Positions 32,330 to 42,094 of a DNA stretch of 64,000 nucleotides are shown here, one piece after another. Below the pieces are notes generated by a model that saw only the letters and a program-made list of their open reading frames with translations, searched no databases and had not been told where the DNA came from. Position numbers and translations under genes: made by a program. The stretch spans positions 32,565,023-32,629,022 of the forward strand of contig CM043797.1 of NCBI GenBank assembly GCA_023974075.1. Direction: 5' to 3'. Numbering within the stretch: the stretch's first letter is position 1; every line of letters starts with the position of its first letter. This DNA comes from Chaenocephalus aceratus (Eukaryota; Chordata; Actinopteri; Perciformes; Channichthyidae).

Positions 32330-33121
32330 TCAGATAAGGAAGTTCTGTGGGGTTTCCTTGATGCCCTGAACCTCAGAGGTGAGCTGCTTATAGAGGTCTG
32401 TTGCACTCTTCTCCTGGTAATGGGAACGGAGTATACGTCTCAATGTTGGTAAGGTCAAGTTAGTTTTCCCCTCCAAATAACTACGGAGCTGCATGCCAGG
32501 AGAAATGGCTCTTATTACTGCATCCACAATCTCAGGTTCTGGAAACCCTTTACTTAGTCCATGTTCAATTTGGCGAGCTAAACTTGAAAAAGTAAGCTTA
32601 TCTTTTTGCCCATGCTCACCAATTTGGCCAGATATTTTTAATTTCTTGAACCATGGGGGGTGTGCATGGCTGATGGCTGTGCACTGTGCTGTGTCCTGGC
32701 TAGAAGACATATTGTGTGTTTCTTTGTTCACTTTCTTCTCTTTCTCTGTTGTTGTACTTGCTAACTGCAGCTGCAAGGCTTCAATTTCTTTCATTATCTT
32801 TTCCCGCTCTTGATCCTTCTTAATCTTTTCCTCATTTGCCAATCTTTCCTGTAGACTTACTTGTGTGTCACTTGTAACAGCTTGGAGTTCTGACATTTTG
32901 TCTTGAAAATGAAGGAGTTCAGACATTCCCTTATCCTCAAGCTCATCAAACTCTTCCCTCTGTATGTGATTTGAAATCAATGTCATGAGAGCTGTTCGAC
33001 TCCTGCCTGTAACAAACTCAAGCTCTGGACCTGCGATGATTAGAAAGTCACATAACTCTACCAAGGTGTCTCTGGGGAGCACACACAATTTTCCGATTAT
33101 TTCTAGACTCCATTTCTGCAT
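32330..33121 (-). pseudogene. Gypsy gag N-terminal part
   Basis: From MQKWSLEIIGKLCVLPRD to QGIKETPQNFLI, 263 residues. A long charged coiled coil (KKDQEREKIMKEIEALQLQL) is followed by a capsid-like helical segment (PPWFKKLKISGQIGE, FSSLARQIEHGLSKGFPEPE, LRSYLEGKTNLTLPTLRRIL). A stop and frame change around 32330-32150 separate it from the zinc-knuckle part. Confidence 0.75.
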
Positions 33122-33354
33122 TAGAGCATGGGTTAAACAGTGTGATGTGGTCCCTTTTAACCGTATGTGGGGTTGTTAGCAGCTTTCCTGGTATATAGCA
33201 ACACCTCAGATTGCATGAACTCCCTCCTCAGGTTGTCAGGATCTCACTGTAGCCGATTCCCCACCTGCTCTCAATGTCTGGGTAAATGATGAAGGATGGC
33301 GTGACAGTTGGGGACATCTACTTCTTGCAGCAGCCGATCCACAACGCACACACC

Positions 33355-34384
<1,030 letters not shown>

Positions 34385-34392
34385 CACACACC

Positions 34393-34409
34393 TCCCAGCA
34401 GCGCCTCCA
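34393..34409 (-). other. Gypsy primer-binding site, tRNA-Thr type
   Basis: TCCCAGCAGCGCCTCCA on the + strand equals the 3' end of a vertebrate threonine tRNA (general pattern TCCCAGCGGTGCCTCCA) at 15 of 17 positions, ending in CCA. Two bases (34410-34411) separate it from the LTR terminus TGTTGAACC, the usual spacing. The tRNA pattern is from memory of the family. Confidence 0.6.
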
Positions 34410-34411
34410 AA

Positions 34412-35502
34412 TGTTGAACCCCTAATTTGGGGGAAATATTAGACAAGGAAACAGAGAGTTTTTAGCTTGCTTCAAGGTCCAATGTATTATGCCAACCAAC
34501 AACATGGTACACATAGCACTCTGTATAATACAAAACATCGATTCTTGACATAAAACAACTACTAACAATGCACATACTGCACACATATATCCAATTTAAC
34601 ACACAAAATGTCCTTCTTGGAGCTAAACTGCACCATCATAGCTAGCGGCGCTAGAATAGCTAACGGCTGTCACTACCCGATCCGTCCCCCTGCCCGATCG
34701 GTACTGCGCATGTGCCAGATGGTCCGCCATATTGGACAGCTCCGGACGGCAACCCAAGATGGACACTTGACACAGTGGCTTTTAGCAAAGCTCAAAAACT
34801 CGAGAGAGATGTGTTATTGTTTTTATTTTATTTGGGGTTAAGTACATTGTCAGAATAAGTGAGAAATGGATTTAACTTCTGTTAGCTATCATACTGAATA
34901 CATATTTACTGTGAATGTATGCAAAAATGTATGGCATATGGCTGTCTAACAGAAGTTAAATTCATTTCTCACTTATTCTGACAATGTACTTAACCCCAAA
35001 TAAAAGAACCCCATAAAAAGAGTTGTTAAATAATAGTGAAGTCACGTTGTAATAACAATAACTCATCTCTCTCGAGTTTTCTTTTTGAGCTTTGCTAAAA
35101 GCCACTGTGTCAAGTGTCCATCTTGGGTCGCCGTCCGGAGTTGTCCAATATGGTGGACCATCTCGCACATGCGCAGTACCGATCGGGTAGTGACAACGGT
35201 GCTAGCAAAGCTAGCATACACAGCTACAACAATTACAGAACCCAGAAAAACCCTCCAAAAATACCGTCTAACAACTATCACGCCAACAGTGTGCTTTTCA
35301 CATTAATATTACACACAGACAGTCTCCATATAACATTTATCATGGATGAACTCACCTAATTTGGGGGAAATATTAGACAAGGAAACAGAGACGTTTTTAG
35401 CTTGCTTCAAGGTCCAATGTATTATGCACCCGTGGCAAGCTACAAGCGCCCTCTGCTGGACAGACCCGGAAGGTCATCAACCATGACTTGTCATATCTAT
35501 TA
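34412..35502 (-). repeat. Gypsy 5' LTR region with internal duplication
   Basis: Starts (+) TGTTGAACCCCTAATTTGGG next to the primer-binding site. A block of 72-73 bp from CCTAATTTGGGGGAAATATT to TGTATTATGC occurs twice, at 34421-34492 and 35355-35427, bracketing about 860 bp that includes a foldback element. The far LTR edge is not clear because DIRS copy B begins near 35503. Confidence 0.55.
34669..35194. mobile_element. Foldback MITE (526 bp palindrome) inside the LTR
   Basis: The left arm 34669-34886 (GTCACTACCCGATC...) pairs with the right arm 34948-35194 (...GATCGGGTAGTGAC), leaving a loop of about 60 bp. A 17 bp duplication (CGTCCCCCTGCCCGATC) interrupts the left arm near its outer end. 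Shared landmarks are CTTTTAGCAAAGCTC and ATTCTGACAATGTACTTAAC. No open frame. Confidence 0.8.
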
Positions 35503-36014
35503 CACTTGCGCTACGACGCAGCGTCATTCAAACACCTCTTCTCGCTTCAGAGCACATCTCGAATTATCAGTAACCGGGCTAGCTTAACGGTCCACAGACT
35601 GAACCCAAAGCTAACATTCGGTCGACGGGCACTTGCCGGTTACTTTTTTGCTTTGCAAGAAGACTGAACAATATTAACACACCAGTTAATATTGTAATCT
35701 GCCTCGCCGTTTCTTTCTGTCGAAATAACGGTAAGGTTTGATTTTTTTCTTCAAGCTAGTAACATATCTGTTGCTAGTTTTTTCTTCCCTCCACACCGAC
35801 ACCACGGTAAAGAGGACGTTCTCTTTTCTCTCTCACACCAGAGGAGACAGAGATAAAAAAAAGGTATTAACACACCAGTTAATATTCTTTAAAGAATAAA
35901 ATCTACACCGTCGCCTTTTTTCCTTTCGGACAAACGGCAAGGTTGGATTTTTTTTCTCAGTAATGTACCTGTTACCAGCGCGTCCACTCCACGCCGACAC
36001 CCCGGCGAACGGAG

Positions 36015-37643
36015 ATGGACCCTTCTCTCCCTCACACCAGAGGAGTCAGGGACTCGGAGGCTGGGCTATGCGGCTGCGGGTTTAAGATTTCAGGCACAGA
36101 CTCACACCAGGTCTGTTCGTCCTGCCTCGGGCTGGAACACGCCCGGGAGGCTATCGATAACCCCGGCTCGTGCGGGCATTGTACCCGCTTCACCATTAAG
36201 AGCCTCCGCCAACGGTTAGCACGCCAAGCTAGCTTGTCGGGACGGGACCCCCTCATGTCCGCTGATTCGCCGGCCGGCAATCAAGACATGGTGGCGTCCG
36301 CGGCAGAGATTGAGCCCCGCGCTCTGTCAGACTGGGGCTCAACAACAGCGACAGCCGCTGAACCGGAGCCCCACGCCGTGTCAGGCTGGGACCCGGTGGC
36401 AGCAAGAACCGCGAGAGCGGAGCCCCGCGCTGTGTCAAGCTGGGGCTCCCAACTGGACCTCACCATGGGTCCACCCGCGGAGGATGTCCTGGAGTTGGAC
36501 TATATGGAGGACGAAGAGGATACCTCTGAGTTCCTCCTGTCTGACTCGGATGAGGATGACATCTTCGTTTCATCGGCTCAGGCTGCAAAGCCGGGAGCGA
36601 TGTCCGCTCCCCCAGGCGAGAGCACACCAGCTTCGCCCGTCCTAAGTATAGACTTGCAGGCCGTGTGTCAACGTGCTAAGTCCAGGCTGGACATCCCATG
36701 GCCTGAAGTGGCCAAGGAGACCTCCAGATCTCGCTACGAGGGGAAGATCTTGCCCCAAGCAGCGAGGACGAAGAGGCAGCTCCTTCCAGTCTTTCCGGAG
36801 ATGCTGGACGAGGTGTCGGTCTCGTGGAGAGACCGCCCCTTTAGAAACAAGGCCCCAATCCAGGGTGCCTCCTCCCTGGACTGTGACGGTATGGAGAGGC
36901 TCGGCCTGCTCCGCATGCCGCCCATGGAACCGCTGGTGGCAGCCCACCTCCAACAGAGGCTGGCTTCGACACCGAGCAGGAACCCCATGCTACCGGCAAA
37001 GGCAGACCGGTTCCAGTCAGCGATGACCGAACGGGCCTATAAACCCGCAGCTTTGTCCGCCAGGGCACTCAACGTCTCCTCGCTGCTGACCGCCTACCAG
37101 GCGGAGCTCTGCGAAGACATGTCGAGCAAACCTGAGCCTGCCGTGTGGGACGAGATCGCAGCGATCACGAACATTTGCCTCCGTGTGCAGCGCTGTGCAG
37201 TCCAAGCCACGGGCAAAGCACTGGGAATGATGGTGGTACAGGAGAGAGCCAGGTGGCTCAACCTGACGAACCTTCCAGACCGGGAAAAAGAGGATGTTCT
37301 GGACATGCCTATTGTTCCCGAGGGCATATTTGGCTCCGCTCTAGCTTCAATGCAGCTGAGATGCGAGTCAAAAAGGAAGGGAGACGAGGCTCTCCAGCTC
37401 TGTCTCCCCCGAAGGGTCCAGCCGCCACCTTCAATGGTCCCGCGGCAGGCCTTCACTCAAGCTGTCTCATGTCCTGCCCGGTTCAATATACCGAAGCAGC
37501 AGAGACCTCAGCCTGTCCCGGGTCCCCAGCCCAGGCACGAGGCAAGCTGGCCAAGAAAATCTCCGGTTCCGGCAGCTGCCGCTCAGGCGCAGCCGACCCA
37601 GGTTTTCAGCCACCAGGCGAGGAAGAAGAAGCGGGCGGCCTGA
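36015..37643 (+). CDS. DIRS gag-like protein
   Basis: 542 codons, ATG in context GGAGATGG. The N-terminus holds CGCGFKISGTDSHQVC and CSSCLGLEHARE, a cysteine-rich segment typical of fish DIRS ORF1 (C-x-C ... C-x2-C, then HC). Three similar repeats (EPRALSDWGS, EPHAVSGWDP, EPRAVSSWGS) and an acidic stretch (EEDTSEFLLSDSDEDD) follow. A helical C-terminal domain (AYKPAALSARALNVSSLLTA, NICLRVQRCAVQATGKALGM) and a basic tail ending RKKKRAA close the protein. It is presumed to package the element RNA. No stops or frameshifts over 1.6 kb suggest a young or mobilised copy. Confidence 0.8.
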   Translation: MDPSLPHTRGVRDSEAGLCGCGFKISGTDSHQVCSSCLGLEHAREAIDNPGSCGHCTRFTIKSLRQRLARQASLSGRDPLMSADSPAGNQDMVASAAEIEPRALSDWGSTTATAAEPEPHAVSGWDPVAARTARAEPRAVSSWGSQLDLTMGPPAEDVLELDYMEDEEDTSEFLLSDSDEDDIFVSSAQAAKPGAMSAPPGESTPASPVLSIDLQAVCQRAKSRLDIPWPEVAKETSRSRYEGKILPQAARTKRQLLPVFPEMLDEVSVSWRDRPFRNKAPIQGASSLDCDGMERLGLLRMPPMEPLVAAHLQQRLASTPSRNPMLPAKADRFQSAMTERAYKPAALSARALNVSSLLTAYQAELCEDMSSKPEPAVWDEIAAITNICLRVQRCAVQATGKALGMMVVQERARWLNLTNLPDREKEDVLDMPIVPEGIFGSALASMQLRCESKRKGDEALQLCLPRRVQPPPSMVPRQAFTQAVSCPARFNIPKQQRPQPVPGPQPRHEASWPRKSPVPAAAAQAQPTQVFSHQARKKKRAA

Positions 37644-38308
37644 CAGCCTCCTCTCCTCGATGAAGGAGCTGGAAGTTCCTTGTTCCCCAGCTCCAGAGCA
37701 TGTTCCAGTGTTAGATGCTCATGTGTTTTCGGGGTGCCACCATGCCCCCATCTTCCCGCCGCCTCGAGTGATGCCAGAACGTCATCCTCAAGTTTGCGCC
37801 ATCAGGGAAATGGACTTAACATCGAAGACAGCAAGTTCCGCTGCCTGTTTAAGTCATACAAACACATGTCATCATTGTTGTTTCAGAATAAATCATTTTC
37901 CACTGTCGTTTCCAGGCTTGAAGCCAAGGGCGCAGTCAATAAAAATGAAAAGAAAAACAATAAAAACAATAAACAGTCTGTCGTCTGCCCCGCTTTTGAG
38001 AGCGGCTACGGCCTCTCTCAAAAGGCGGACAATAGACGGGATTGTGAAGGCACCACCGCCACGCACATGCGCAGTGTCGGCCGGGGTTGTCAACCTGGGG
38101 TACCACCGTGTTCAGACACTAGAGGGCCCCATAACACAACAAATAGAGACACTGAGGGCAGATGACAGAGCTGTGACATCTCCGCTCGCTTTGAGAAGCG
38201 AAAAGTGGAGGATGCTCACAGATTCTGCTTGGGTTTTCAAGACAGTAACACAGGGCTACAGGCTCCACACAGGAAATATCTGAGGTTCGCCTTTCAGGGT
38301 GTCTGTTA
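37644..38308 (+). pseudogene. Remnant 5' end of DIRS reverse transcriptase
   Basis: Short frames include LRSEKWRMLTDSAWVFKTVT and QGYRLHTGNI, which resemble the N-terminal entry of DIRS reverse transcriptase (tryptophan-rich, then V-x-x-GY). The palm, catalytic box and RNase H that should follow are gone; at 38309 the H1 fragment begins. Confidence 0.55.
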
Positions 38309-38447
38309 CCGGCCGTCCACACTACAGCTTCGACAGCTTCAAAAACGGTTTCCAACGCGTCTGCCCATTCACTTTGAATGGGGTGACGTCACGTTGCCTC
38401 GCTTTTCACCGAACTGAATTGTGGGTAGCATAGCGGTCCGTCTCCGG
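38309..38447 (+). mobile_element. H1 fragment at the DIRS deletion site
   Basis: Nearly identical to 3415-3551 (TCCACACTACAGCTTCGACA to GCATAGCGGTCCGTCTCCGG) and preceded by TTA. It stops exactly at CTCCGG, the base of the 45 bp hairpin present at 3545 in the longer copy, and then DIRS sequence resumes. Confidence 0.8.
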
Positions 38448-38572
38448 ACTGAATACAGTGGGGCTCCCTCAGAAGGTGATAAACACTATTCAGAGTGCAA
38501 GAGCTTCCTCCACCAGGTCTCTCTAAGACTGTATGTGGAGGGTGACACATCTCCTTTCAATGTCCTGTCGGG

Positions 38573-39454
38573 GTGATGTTATCATTTCTACAGGACTTAA
38601 TTGATAAACACAGAGCTTTCTCTACGATCAAAGTGTACCTGGCTGCTATTGCTGCATGCCATGTGGGCTTTGAGGGAAAGACGGCTAGCCAACATCCTTT
38701 GGTCTGCCGTTTTATGAAAGGGGCTCGCAGGCTCCTCCCTGTCTCCAGGTCGCTGGTGCCCTTATGGGACTTGGCAGTGGTTTTAGATGGGCTCACTCGA
38801 CCTCCATTTGAACCCCTGGAAGAAGCTGACATGAAACACCTGTCACTGAAGACAGTGTTGTTACTGGCTCTGGCATCCGCCGAGCGGGTCAGTGACATTC
38901 ATGCGCTCTCTGTACATCCTTCATGCACTCAGTTTGCCCCGAGGCAAACGAGAGTGTTGCTGAAGCCCAACCCTGCCTTTATACCTAAGGTGGTTGGCTC
39001 ATGTACCCCCATTGACATTGTGGCATTTCCTCCGCCGCTGTGTTCCTCTGAGGAACAGCGGCCGAATTTGCTGTGTCCAGTTTGTGATTTACGCATCTAT
39101 ATAGACAGGTCAAAAGAGTTTCGTTGTAATGACCAACTCTTTATATCTTGGTCTAACCCTCAGAAGGGCAAGCCCGTTACCAGGCAACGGCTCTCCCACT
39201 GGATTGTGGAAGTGATTGCTCTGGCTTATACGAGTCAGGGTTTGCAGGCACCAACGGGCCTGCGTGCTCATTCTACTCGTGGACTGGCTACATCCTGGGC
39301 TTTGTTCAAGGGTGTTTCCATCCAACACATTTGTGCAGCAGTGAGCTGGTCCTCGCCGCTCACTTTTGTCCGCTTTTACAGGCTAGATGTCTCTGCTCCA
39401 AGTGTGGCCCGCGCAGTGCTGGGCCCCGTGTTGAGACAGGGTTCTACCTGTTAA
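38573..39454 (+). CDS. DIRS tyrosine recombinase, full-length-like
   Basis: 293 codons, open throughout. The N-terminal SAM-like part reads FLQDLIDKHRAFSTIKVYLA. The catalytic domain shows LLLALASAERVSDIHALSV (first arginine), a spacer with FISWSNPQKGKPV, RAHSTRGLATSWALFKGVS (H-x-x-R), HICAAVSWSS (W at the usual H/W site) and FVRFYRLDVSAPS with the nucleophile tyrosine. These enzymes integrate the circular DNA of DIRS elements by recombination, without target duplication. The sequence is close to the 7527 fragment. The start codon is provisional; upstream sequence (38448-38572) is also DIRS-derived. Confidence 0.88.
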   Translation: MMLSFLQDLIDKHRAFSTIKVYLAAIAACHVGFEGKTASQHPLVCRFMKGARRLLPVSRSLVPLWDLAVVLDGLTRPPFEPLEEADMKHLSLKTVLLLALASAERVSDIHALSVHPSCTQFAPRQTRVLLKPNPAFIPKVVGSCTPIDIVAFPPPLCSSEEQRPNLLCPVCDLRIYIDRSKEFRCNDQLFISWSNPQKGKPVTRQRLSHWIVEVIALAYTSQGLQAPTGLRAHSTRGLATSWALFKGVSIQHICAAVSWSSPLTFVRFYRLDVSAPSVARAVLGPVLRQGSTC

Positions 39455-39601
39455 GTTCTGGTTGTTTTGGTGATTTTCGAGATAAGCATGTCTAGCAATA
39501 CGGGAGTTTCAATATCCCATAGTGAGACATCGAACGGAGTGTTAAGAATGAGAACTATAGGTTACTTACGTAACCGCAGTCTCAAAGTAACATGAAGTGA
39601 G

Positions 39602-40667
39602 GGCTGAAGTCGAATAGTCCATTTAGCTTAGGAACCTTCCTAAAGGAGTGAAATGACCCGGAAGTCCCTCAGTGGCAGCCATGATAAGTGCCGTTCGAAT
39701 TCTCTAGAATGATGAGAATGATAGGAAAGGAGGTTTCAAACTTCCTTTATAACCTCCTTTAGCTTAGGAACCACTGGACCTCCCTAACCGGCAGGAGAAG
39801 CGAAAATGCTGCCCCACAATGCCTTGCAGCCGCAGCATTTGCCGTCACTCAACAGTCGGCCGTTCACGGAAACAACCGATTATGACCGAGAAATGATATC
39901 ATGAAAGTTACGGTGCTTATTAAGCATTTTAAAACATAGGTGGTACGTTGCCAAAGTGCTTTGTTTTAAACGTTCATCAGTATTATAATCAAAAAGAGAA
40001 ATGTGAACGTTAGTTTTCACTGAAATTATCAAATAAAGTCAACATTTCAGTCTTTACTGAGCTGTGTGGGATTTGTTCAACTTTTAAAAGATGTTTGAAT
40101 GGTGATATACACAGTGATAGATGTTAAGGACTAACGTTTATAATAAATACATCTGTATTGATTTTAAGATCTTTAGTTCATACAATCATACGTATTGGGA
40201 TCATTGGTATTAATGTGGACCGGAGGGAGAGGGAGACGAGCATAAGTTTCACTTTCCTTTTTTATTTCAATTCCAACTTTGGTCCTGAAGAATATGTTTC
40301 TCTGTTGTCCACGTTCATAAAGCAAAGCAGCAGCATCAGAGCACGGTGCAGAGTCTCTAGATGAGTTTACAGTAGTCCCTCGTTCTTATTAAACATCCAT
40401 GTTGTAGTCCGCTGTATAGAAAACTGTGGTTTCCAAAGTTTCCCCACAGCAGCAGACGCACACAATGACGTCCGCTGGCACATCATAAACACGTCGGATA
40501 GTGAAAGTGCATTCAGATTCTCTAAAGTACCGCAGTCTCTTCTCCTAAGTCCTTTTGAATTCTCCTATCCACTATCCCTTAACCCCGTGACATTTCACTC
40601 AGAGGTCAAGGAATAGATGATAGGGTTAGAACTTAGGAGCTGATTTTTAAACTATCCGACTGCAGCC
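39602..40667. mobile_element. H3 Harbinger-like element, complete copy
   Basis: Ends GGCTGAAGTCGAATAGT and, inverted, ACTATCCGACTGCAGCC, flanked by GAG on both sides (39599-39601 and 40668-40670). A 3 bp duplication and GG-starting ends fit PIF/Harbinger. Removing the element restores the DIRS sequence AAGTGAGATGTCTCACC, matched by the inverted copy at about 40870. No transposase; non-autonomous. Confidence 0.8.
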
Positions 40668-40935
40668 GAGATGTCTCACCAGACGGCCCTTCTTGCTAAG
40701 GCGAAGCGAGAAGAGGTGCTTATTTTGAATGACGCTGCGTCGTAGCGCAAGCTACTTAAAGGGTGGGTGGATTCCCTGACGTTGACGTCAAGATCACCAG
40801 CCAATCAGGATTGGCGTAATGAGATTGATGCTGATTCTGTTTGCATACGCATTGAGGCGCATCCATAGTGAGACATCTCACTTCATGTTACTCTGAACAC
40901 TGGGGTTACGTAAGTAACCTATAGTTACTGTTGGT

Positions 40936-41192
40936 TTACGTGAGGCAGAGCTCGTCCCTGCCTCACTCCTCATCGCTCCCATGTAGTTGTAGCGGAGCTC
41001 AGCCAATTTGCTGATTTTGACTATAAAAAGCGATTGGAATCATACAGAAATCACACTTACAACACAGATCAGTGGAGACATTTTATTATTATTACTATTT
41101 AGTTTTTCTTTAGGTGTTTTTCCGTTACATTGGAGTATGACAGGTGAGGCTCTGCCTCCCCTGCCTCCCCTGACTGCACGTCGCTGCTGAAA
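40936..41192. mobile_element. DNA transposon end (GACGTGCAGTCAGGGGAGGC type, inverted)
   Basis: Contains GAGGCTCTGCCTCCCCTGCC and ends CACGTCGCTGCTG, the inverted counterpart of the CAGTGACGTGCGG end at 17049. Lies between two H3-derived copies. No coding sequence. Confidence 0.45.
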
Positions 41193-41815
41193 TGATCAAA
41201 TAAAGTCAACATTTCACTGAGCTGTGTGGGGTTTGTTCAACTTTTAAAAGATGTTTGAATGGTGATGTACACAGTGATTAAGTGTTAAGGACTAACGTTT
41301 ACATTTGTATTGATTTTAAGATCTTTTCATAGTTCATACAATCATACGTATTGGGATCATTTGTATTAATGTGGACCGGAGGGAGAGGGTGACGAGCATC
41401 AGTTTCACTTTCATTTTTTATTTCAATTCCAACTTCGGTCATGAAGAATATGTTTCTCTGTTGTCCACGTTCATAAAGCATAAAACAACAGCATCAGAGC
41501 ATGGTGCAGAGTCTCTAGATGAGTCCGTCGTTCTTATTAAACATCCATGTTGTAGTCCGCTGTATAGAAAACTGTAGTTTCCATAGTTTCCCCACAGCAG
41601 CAGACGCACAAAATGACGTCCACTGGCGCATCATAAACACGTCGGATAGTGAAAGTGCATTCGGATTCTCTAAAGTACCGCAGTCTCTTCTCCTAAGTCC
41701 TTTTGAATTCTCCTATCGACTATCCCTTAACCCCGTGACCTTTCACTCAGCGGTCAAGGAATAGGAGATAGGGTTAGAACTTAGGAGCTGATTTTTAAAC
41801 TATGCGACCGCAACC
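41193..41815. mobile_element. H3 element, second copy, left end missing
   Basis: Parallels 40022-40667: AATAAAGTCAACATTTCACT, TGGACCGGAGGGAGAGGGTG, CGTCGGATAGTGAAAGTGCA, CTTAGGAGCTGATTTTTAAA, ending near CGACCGCAACC. The first about 420 bp of the family are absent. Confidence 0.8.
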
Positions 41816-42034
41816 CTCGTCTCGATTGGAAAGATCGGAAATACACCATAGACGCATATTTTTGTCTTTTTGCATATTAGAAACGAATTGGCGACACTAA
41901 GACTGCGATATAATGTTTTTGTAGTGTTATGACCGGCCCGTTGGCCACAACAGAAAAACCAGGAGAGACGCTCAAAGTTTCCAATAATCTCGGCATTTTC
42001 TTCGGCAACACCGAAAACAGCAGAGGGTGGACGA
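41816..42034. other. Short unassigned segment
   Basis: Non-coding; ends in GTGGACGA, the target site of hAT copy B. No repeat family recognised. Confidence 0.3.
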
Positions 42035-42094
42035 TAGTGATGGCAGTTTGACACTGAAGCTTCGAACGGAGCTTCAACCCTGGACTTCCTATTC

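Larger units (their letters stand above)
35503..40935 (+). mobile_element. DIRS retrotransposon copy B, deletion derivative
   Basis: The left terminal repeat CTTGCGCTACGACGCAGCGT (about 35504) is inverted at about 40725-40752. Near the 3' side GAACTATAGGTTACTTACGT (39553) is inverted at 40905-40928, the internal complementary arrangement of DIRS elements. Gag (36015) and recombinase (38573) frames are intact. The reverse transcriptase/RNase H span is replaced by under 1 kb containing a 139 bp H1 fragment. An H3 element (39602-40667) sits in the complementary region. Confidence 0.85.

Noticed and set aside
36032..37456. Many minus-strand and alternate-frame ORFs across the DIRS gag
   Set aside because: Shadows of the GC-rich gag frame at 36015-37643.
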